From CAYPHJ01 sp964410485 (lineage in GTDB: Bacteria > Desulfobacterota > Binatia > UBA9968): DNA of 8,479 nt. Both the position numbers and the translations under genes were made by a program. Below the pieces are notes generated by a model, which was not told where the DNA came from, did not search any database, and saw only the letters and a list, made by a program, of their open reading frames with translations. Position 1 is the stretch's first letter. Every line of letters starts with the position of its first letter. Location of the stretch: the NCBI GenBank assembly GCA_964410485.1, contig CAYPHJ010000153.1:1-8479 (forward strand). Direction: 5' to 3'. Shown here piece after piece: positions 5,613 to 8,479 of this stretch.

Positions 5613-5900
5613 TTATTCTCTGTGGGCGAGCGTAGGATCATGAAAGACTTCGTGGTGCAAGAATCTGTTTCTCATTTGGTTGCGGCTCTGCCGCGCTGAT
5701 TCGTCGCCTCGGCGCGAAGCGTGGCTCTTGTTCGTGTCCGTTCGTCGACCCGAGCACGGGCACGAGCACGTTAAAATCCTTCCGTGACGAGTTATGAGGA
5801 TTTCTTGCTTTTCCGCCTCACGCAGAAATCGGGAAAGATCATCTTTGATCTGGGACAGGGGGACTTCTTTTATTCGGGCTTTCCGAACTGTTCCAGCCAT
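5613..5900 (-). pseudogene. Truncated Phd/YefM-family antitoxin, 3' half replaced by repeat DNA
   Basis: From ATG 5900 the first 41 residues are a clear Phd/YefM start: VPLSQIKDDLSRFLREAEKQ followed by EILITRHGR. A strong GGAGG (5912-5908) lies 7 nt upstream, so this was a real gene. After HGR, where the family normally continues with a hydrophobic strand, the frame runs through Cys- and Arg-rich sequence encoded by CGAGCACG repeats and then by copy 2 of the 73-bp repeat, ending at TAA 5613. The break is at about 5770-5780. No toxin gene follows on the minus strand, so this is an orphan remnant. It lies 70 bp downstream of the YgiT-type gene on the same strand. The N-terminal DNA-binding part could still be made. 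Confidence 0.78.
5664..5736 (+). repeat. 73-bp perfect direct repeat, copy 2
   Basis: Identical to 4223-4295 and in the same orientation, 1441 bp away. This copy sits inside the open frame of the truncated antitoxin, on its antisense strand. The phd-vapC operon lies between the two copies. Confidence 0.95.
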
Positions 5901-5970
5901 TTTGTAGCCTCCGATTTGGGGACGATGGCCAAGACCTCTACAAGGTTGGTGCTTGAACCCCAAGCTTCCT

Positions 5971-6237
5971 TTAGACGGCTTCGTTAAATCGCAGAACATC
6001 GACTAGCAAGCGTGCCACCGGTTTCTGGCGAGATGAGGCCATTTTTTCCATAAGCTTGTAGATGTCGAACCGAAAATACTTTTCCCCGCATTGCTGACAG
6101 ACGCCAGCAGGAACGTTCTCAATGACTTTGAGCTTGTCGCCCCAACGAAAATCCACCGTCACTTTCTGCTCAACTATTCTTCCTTTGCAGAAGTAACATT
6201 CATTCGTTGCGGCTCTTTTTCCGTGTTTTCCAATCAT
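5971..6237 (-). CDS. YgiT-type (MqsA-like) zinc-finger antitoxin
   Basis: An 88-residue protein with two CxxC pairs, Cys14/Cys17 (CYFC) and Cys47/Cys50 (CQQC), separated by a beta-rich stretch with VTVDFRWGDKLKVIENVPAGV. This is the zinc-binding domain seen in YgiT/MqsA antitoxins. The C-terminal part (YKLMEKMASSRQKP and following) is a helix; there is no full HTH domain as in E. coli MqsA, so it is the short type. I choose ATG 6237 because GAGGAG (6245-6250) lies 7 nt upstream; an in-frame ATG at 6264 is less well supported. The start lies within the 3' end of the upstream DUF4258 toxin frame, an overlap typical of this toxin-first arrangement. It appears intact although its toxin is broken. 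Confidence 0.87.
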   Translation of the reverse strand: MIGKHGKRAATNECYFCKGRIVEQKVTVDFRWGDKLKVIENVPAGVCQQCGEKYFRFDIYKLMEKMASSRQKPVARLLVDVLRFNEAV

Positions 6238-6519
6238 TCTGCCACTCCTCAGGATCCGGCTCATAAGCCGTTATAATAAGAATCTCTTCCATATCTAAAC
6301 GCCCGCATAAAACATGTATCGGCCTTTCGCTAACTAGCCCCAAATCAAACAACTTGCCCCTCTAGGGTCATCTGGGTATTGCTCGATAATTGTCCCGGTC
6401 CTTACCGCCCTTTCAATATCCTGTGCGCTTATTCTTCTTAAGCGTAGCTTCTCAGTATGCGTAAAGGCAATAACGTACTGGCCGGCAGTAACTTTTCGCC
6501 TTATGTCTTCAAAATCCAC
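6200..6519 (-). pseudogene. DUF4258-family toxin (RelE/MqsR-like fold), frameshifted
   Basis: Translation from GTG 6519 gives FTHTEKLRLRR and YPDDPRGASCLI, the first two-thirds of a DUF4258 protein, then stops at TAG 6336-6334. The remaining part is fully preserved in the -1 frame: GLVSERPIHVLCGRL, then EEILIITAYEPDPEEW and NDWKTR, ending at TGA 6202-6200. Adding one T to the TTT run at 6344-6342 would restore a continuous 106-residue protein of normal family length. The restored end overlaps the YgiT-type antitoxin start, as expected. DUF4258 proteins are small predicted RNase-like toxins. Either the toxin is inactivated by a single-base deletion or this is a homopolymer sequencing error; no standard slippery heptamer is present. 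Confidence 0.85.
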
Positions 6520-6624
6520 CAGGTGATTCTATGTGAACACCCTCTAGCGCTGCAACATCTGTTTAACCTTTGAGCTGAACTGAAGACGCAGTTGCATGGT
6601 TTGGAGCCGAACGCAGACGGGAAG

Positions 6625-6760
6625 TTTCGCGCCAAGAGCGCCAAGGTGCGCAAAGAAAAGATTGTCTTTTTCTTTGGCGCTTTGCGCCCCAGAAAAACCC
6701 CTTGGCGTCCTTCGCGCTCTTTGCGCGAAAGGCTCCGCGTCCTCCGCGCCTCTGTGGTGC
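6625..6760. repeat. CGCAGAG / GGCGC composite repeat, copy C
   Basis: TTTCGCGCCAAGAGCGCCAA (from 6625, arm to 6655) pairs with the arm at 6700-6730, which ends CTCTTTGCGCGAAA. The right part, CCGCGTCCTCCGCGCCTCTG (from 6735) followed by TGGTGC, is the reverse complement form of the CACCGCAGAG module of copy A. The interior also has its own TTTGGCGCTTTGCGCC segment. The stem is long and strong but not followed by a T-run. Confidence 0.75.
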
Positions 6761-6765
6761 TTCTA

Positions 6766-6916
6766 ACCTCGAACGTCGAACTTCGAACCTTCNNNNNNNN
6801 NNNNNNNNNNNNNNNNNNNNNNNNNNNNNNNNNNNNNNNNNNNNNNNNNNNNNNNNNNNNNNNNNNNNNNNNNNNNNNNNNNNNNNNNNNNNTCGAACGT
6901 CGAACTTCGAACCTTC
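6766..6916. repeat. CGAAC heptamer tract spanning assembly gap 2
   Basis: The 24 bp before the gap (6769-6792) and the 24 bp after it (6893-6916) are identical, beginning TCGAACGTCGAACTTCG. The gap at 6793-6892 is exactly 100 N. Either a long heptamer array collapsed here, or two contigs ending in the same 24 bp were joined without merging. Confidence 0.85.
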
Positions 6917-7174
6917 TTCCAGCCCATGACAAACGCAGCGGATTTTGCTACAAGATAAGCGGGTTTATCGCGTCGTATTCTACCTCCCAGTTCCTCGGTA
7001 GGAGATGAAGCGGGACGAGTTTAGGCCGCGAGAAGAAGATCCGGAAAAGTGGAGAATACCGATCCCACCGTAGACGCACGAGCACACAGGGACTGGGAGA
7101 GTTCGAGGTTGCACGTTCACGGTTCGACTACAGCGATGCCGTTTCAGGTGTGCAATTCCATGCTGGGTGCCCAA

Positions 7175-7206
7175 ACCTCGAACATCGAACTTCGAACATC
7201 GAACGG
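7175..7206. repeat. CGAAC heptamer tract abutting rmlA
   Basis: ACCTCGAACATCGAACTTCG and its continuation, with further CATCGAAC units, end 12 nt before the rmlA ATG. The tract occupies the place where a ribosome binding site and leader would be expected. Confidence 0.8.
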
Positions 7207-7218
7207 CTGTCTTATATC

Positions 7219-8286
7219 ATGAAGGCTCTGGTACTCAGCGGCGGGCGCGGAACCCGCCTCCGACCCATCACCCACACAGGCGCCAAACAGTTGGTGCCGG
7301 TTGCCAACCGGCCAATCCTTTTTTATGTTCTCGATAACATCGCGCAGGTGGGTATTTCGGACGTGGGGATCATTATCGCCCCGGAAACCGGCGATGAGAT
7401 TCGCCGTGCGGTTGGGTCCGGCGAGCGGTGGAAATTTAACATTGAGTACATTCTTCAAGATGAGCCCGGTGGGCTTGCCCATGCCGTTCAAACCGCCCAG
7501 TCCTTCCTCCGTGAATCACCGTTTGTCATGTATCTCGGCGACAATTTGATTGGCTCCGGAATCGAAGCGTTTGTGCGCAAATTTCAAAATTCCAACCCGG
7601 ACGCGGTCATAGGTCTCAAAGCGGTTGAGGACCCGACGCAGTTCGGGGTTGCTCAGATTGGCGAGAACGGGAGAATACTACGACTGCTCGAAAAGCCAAA
7701 AGAGCCGCCCTCAAACCTTGCACTGATTGGCGTTTATCTCTTTTCAGCAAAGATCCATAAAGCCATTGAAGGACTTAGTCCGTCAGCCCGAGGCGAGTTG
7801 GAAATAACCGACGCGATCCAGAAGCTGATCGACTGGGGTTGTCCGGTCGAAAGCTCTATCGTCGAGGCGTGGTGGTTGGACACCGGAAAAAAAGACGATC
7901 TTTTGGCCGCCAACACGGTGGTTCTGGACGAATGGCTCAAGACGGAAAACCAAGGAGAGGTAGACTCGCTAAGTCAGATCGCTGGGCGAGTAAAGATCGG
8001 TCGGGGCAGCAAGATCATCAATAGTAAGATTCGAGGCCCTGTAATCCTTGGGGAGGGAGTCCGGATTGAGGATTCTTTTATCGGTCCCTACAGCAGCATC
8101 GGCGACTCGACGAACATCATGCATTCAGTGGTAGAGCACTGCGTTATACTTGAAAATTGCTCAATTACGGGTATCGACCGCTTGGAGGACAGTGTTTTGG
8201 GCAGGAACGTCAATGTTTCCGCAAACAACGGGTCGCATAAAGCTTTCCGCTTGTTGCTCGGCGACCATTCCACAGTTGATTTGTAG
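7219..8286 (+). CDS. rmlA: Glucose-1-phosphate thymidylyltransferase, long form
   Basis: A 355-residue cytoplasmic enzyme that makes dTDP-glucose from dTTP and glucose 1-phosphate, the first step of dTDP-L-rhamnose and related sugar synthesis. The nucleotidyltransferase signature SGGRGTRLRP (7-16) and the catalytic Lys23 in GAKQLVPVANRP are present. So are the metal-binding Asp108 in YLGDN, the EKP loop (158-160) and the WWLDTG motif with Asp221. Residues from about 245 onward form left-handed beta-helix hexapeptide repeats (VKIGRGSKI, RGPVILGEGVRI, SFIGPYSSIGD), the mark of the long-form enzymes. The ATG at 7219 starts exactly at the family's N-terminus; the frame is open upstream to 7150, but that extension is repeat DNA. 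No Shine-Dalgarno sequence precedes the ATG. rmlB follows 92 bp downstream. Confidence 0.95.
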   Translation: MKALVLSGGRGTRLRPITHTGAKQLVPVANRPILFYVLDNIAQVGISDVGIIIAPETGDEIRRAVGSGERWKFNIEYILQDEPGGLAHAVQTAQSFLRESPFVMYLGDNLIGSGIEAFVRKFQNSNPDAVIGLKAVEDPTQFGVAQIGENGRILRLLEKPKEPPSNLALIGVYLFSAKIHKAIEGLSPSARGELEITDAIQKLIDWGCPVESSIVEAWWLDTGKKDDLLAANTVVLDEWLKTENQGEVDSLSQIAGRVKIGRGSKIINSKIRGPVILGEGVRIEDSFIGPYSSIGDSTNIMHSVVEHCVILENCSITGIDRLEDSVLGRNVNVSANNGSHKAFRLLLGDHSTVDL

Positions 8287-8328
8287 CGATTTAAAAAGTT
8301 CAAAAATCATCCTACCCTAACGAGATAC

Positions 8329-8349
8329 CCCTCTCCCCCTGGGAGAGGG
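8329..8349. repeat. CCCTCTCCC / GGGAGAGGG hairpin between rmlA and rmlB
   Basis: A perfect 9-bp stem (8329-8337 with 8341-8349) around CCT, followed by AAGGGGTGAGGGTG. It looks like a REP-type intergenic palindrome. There is no U-tract, so read-through into rmlB is expected; it may affect mRNA stability between the two genes. Confidence 0.8.
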
Positions 8350-8378
8350 AAGGGGTGAGGGTGCACGGATAGTACTGC

Positions 8379-8479
8379 ATGCGTCGAATACTTGTCACAG
8401 GCGGAGCCGGATTTATCGGCTCCAATTTTATCCATTTTTGGATTCGCCGCCGTCCAGAAGATCACATCATCAATCTCGA
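8379..8479 (+). CDS. rmlB: dTDP-glucose 4,6-dehydratase, 5' part only
   Basis: The first 33 codons are present before the window ends. MRRILVTGGAGFIGSNFIHF holds the GxxGxxG NAD-binding motif of extended short-chain dehydrogenases. The continuation (RRRPEDHIINL) matches the usual RmlB start, where a conserved Asp follows. RmlB converts dTDP-glucose, the RmlA product, to dTDP-4-keto-6-deoxyglucose. With rmlA immediately upstream, an RmlB assignment is much more likely than another NAD-dependent epimerase, although only the first strand-helix is visible. The ribosome site is weak. Confidence 0.88.
   Translation, partial: MRRILVTGGAGFIGSNFIHFWIRRRPEDHIINL

Larger units (their letters stand above)
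6520..7218. other. Repeat-rich region with assembly gap before rmlA
   Basis: About 700 bp, including 100 N, without a credible gene. It contains composite repeat copy C (6625-6760), CGAAC tracts on both sides of the gap, a degenerate CGAAC-like stretch (about 7102-7128), and a tract directly before rmlA. Short open frames here are made by the repeats. Confidence 0.6.

Noticed and set aside
6501..6932. Minus-strand open frame upstream of the DUF4258 toxin
   Set aside because: It is created by repeat DNA and the N gap and has no recognisable protein features.
7005..7073. Possible 22-residue peptide (MKRDEFRPREEDPEKWRIP...)
   Set aside because: It looks protein-like, but GGAG abuts the ATG with no spacing, a TAG in frame lies just upstream, and there is nothing to compare it with. 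At most a gene remnant.

Overview
The window looks like part of an O-antigen/lipopolysaccharide gene cluster from a Gram-negative bacterium. Support comes from an O-antigen ligase/polymerase family membrane protein, GmhB (heptose bisphosphate phosphatase), RmlA (glucose-1-phosphate thymidylyltransferase) and the first 33 codons of RmlB (dTDP-glucose 4,6-dehydratase), all on the plus strand. Two runs of exactly 100 N (2797-2896, 6793-6892) are scaffold gaps, so this is a draft, probably metagenome-derived, assembly. I cannot assign a phylum from the sequence.

Layout: the O-antigen ligase-like gene (32-1321) and gmhB (1521-2111) form the left envelope block. rmlA (7219-8286) and rmlB (8379 to the window end) form the right block. 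Between them lie about 5 kb of accessory DNA. It holds a minus-strand PD-(D/E)XK-like nuclease with a coiled coil, cut by gap 1; a minus-strand VapB-VapC pair (4066-3471); a divergent plus-strand Phd-type antitoxin and VapC toxin (4472-5160) with a clear promoter; a truncated orphan Phd antitoxin (5900-5613, minus); and a DUF4258 toxin / YgiT-type zinc-finger antitoxin pair (6519-5971, minus), whose toxin is broken by one missing base.

The intergenic DNA is crowded with non-coding repeats of several unrelated families: CGAAC heptamer tracts, a CGCAGAG/GGCGC composite element seen three times, a perfect 73-bp duplication, a perfect 20-bp-arm palindrome, TCATTCTGAG-type and CACGAAG-type inverted repeats, and a CCCTCTCCC/GGGAGAGGG hairpin. 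They lie at or near most gene junctions. They also reach into genes: one encodes the GmhB C-terminal tail, one directly precedes the rmlA start, and one replaced the 3' half of the orphan antitoxin.

The envelope genes would supply ADP-heptose for the LPS core, dTDP-rhamnose precursors for O-antigen, and ligation or polymerisation of the O-chain. The central block looks like a toxin-antitoxin and nuclease accessory island, part active and part decaying. I see no clearly new defence system. The most notable signals are the repeat-driven remodelling of genes and the single-base break in the DUF4258 toxin.
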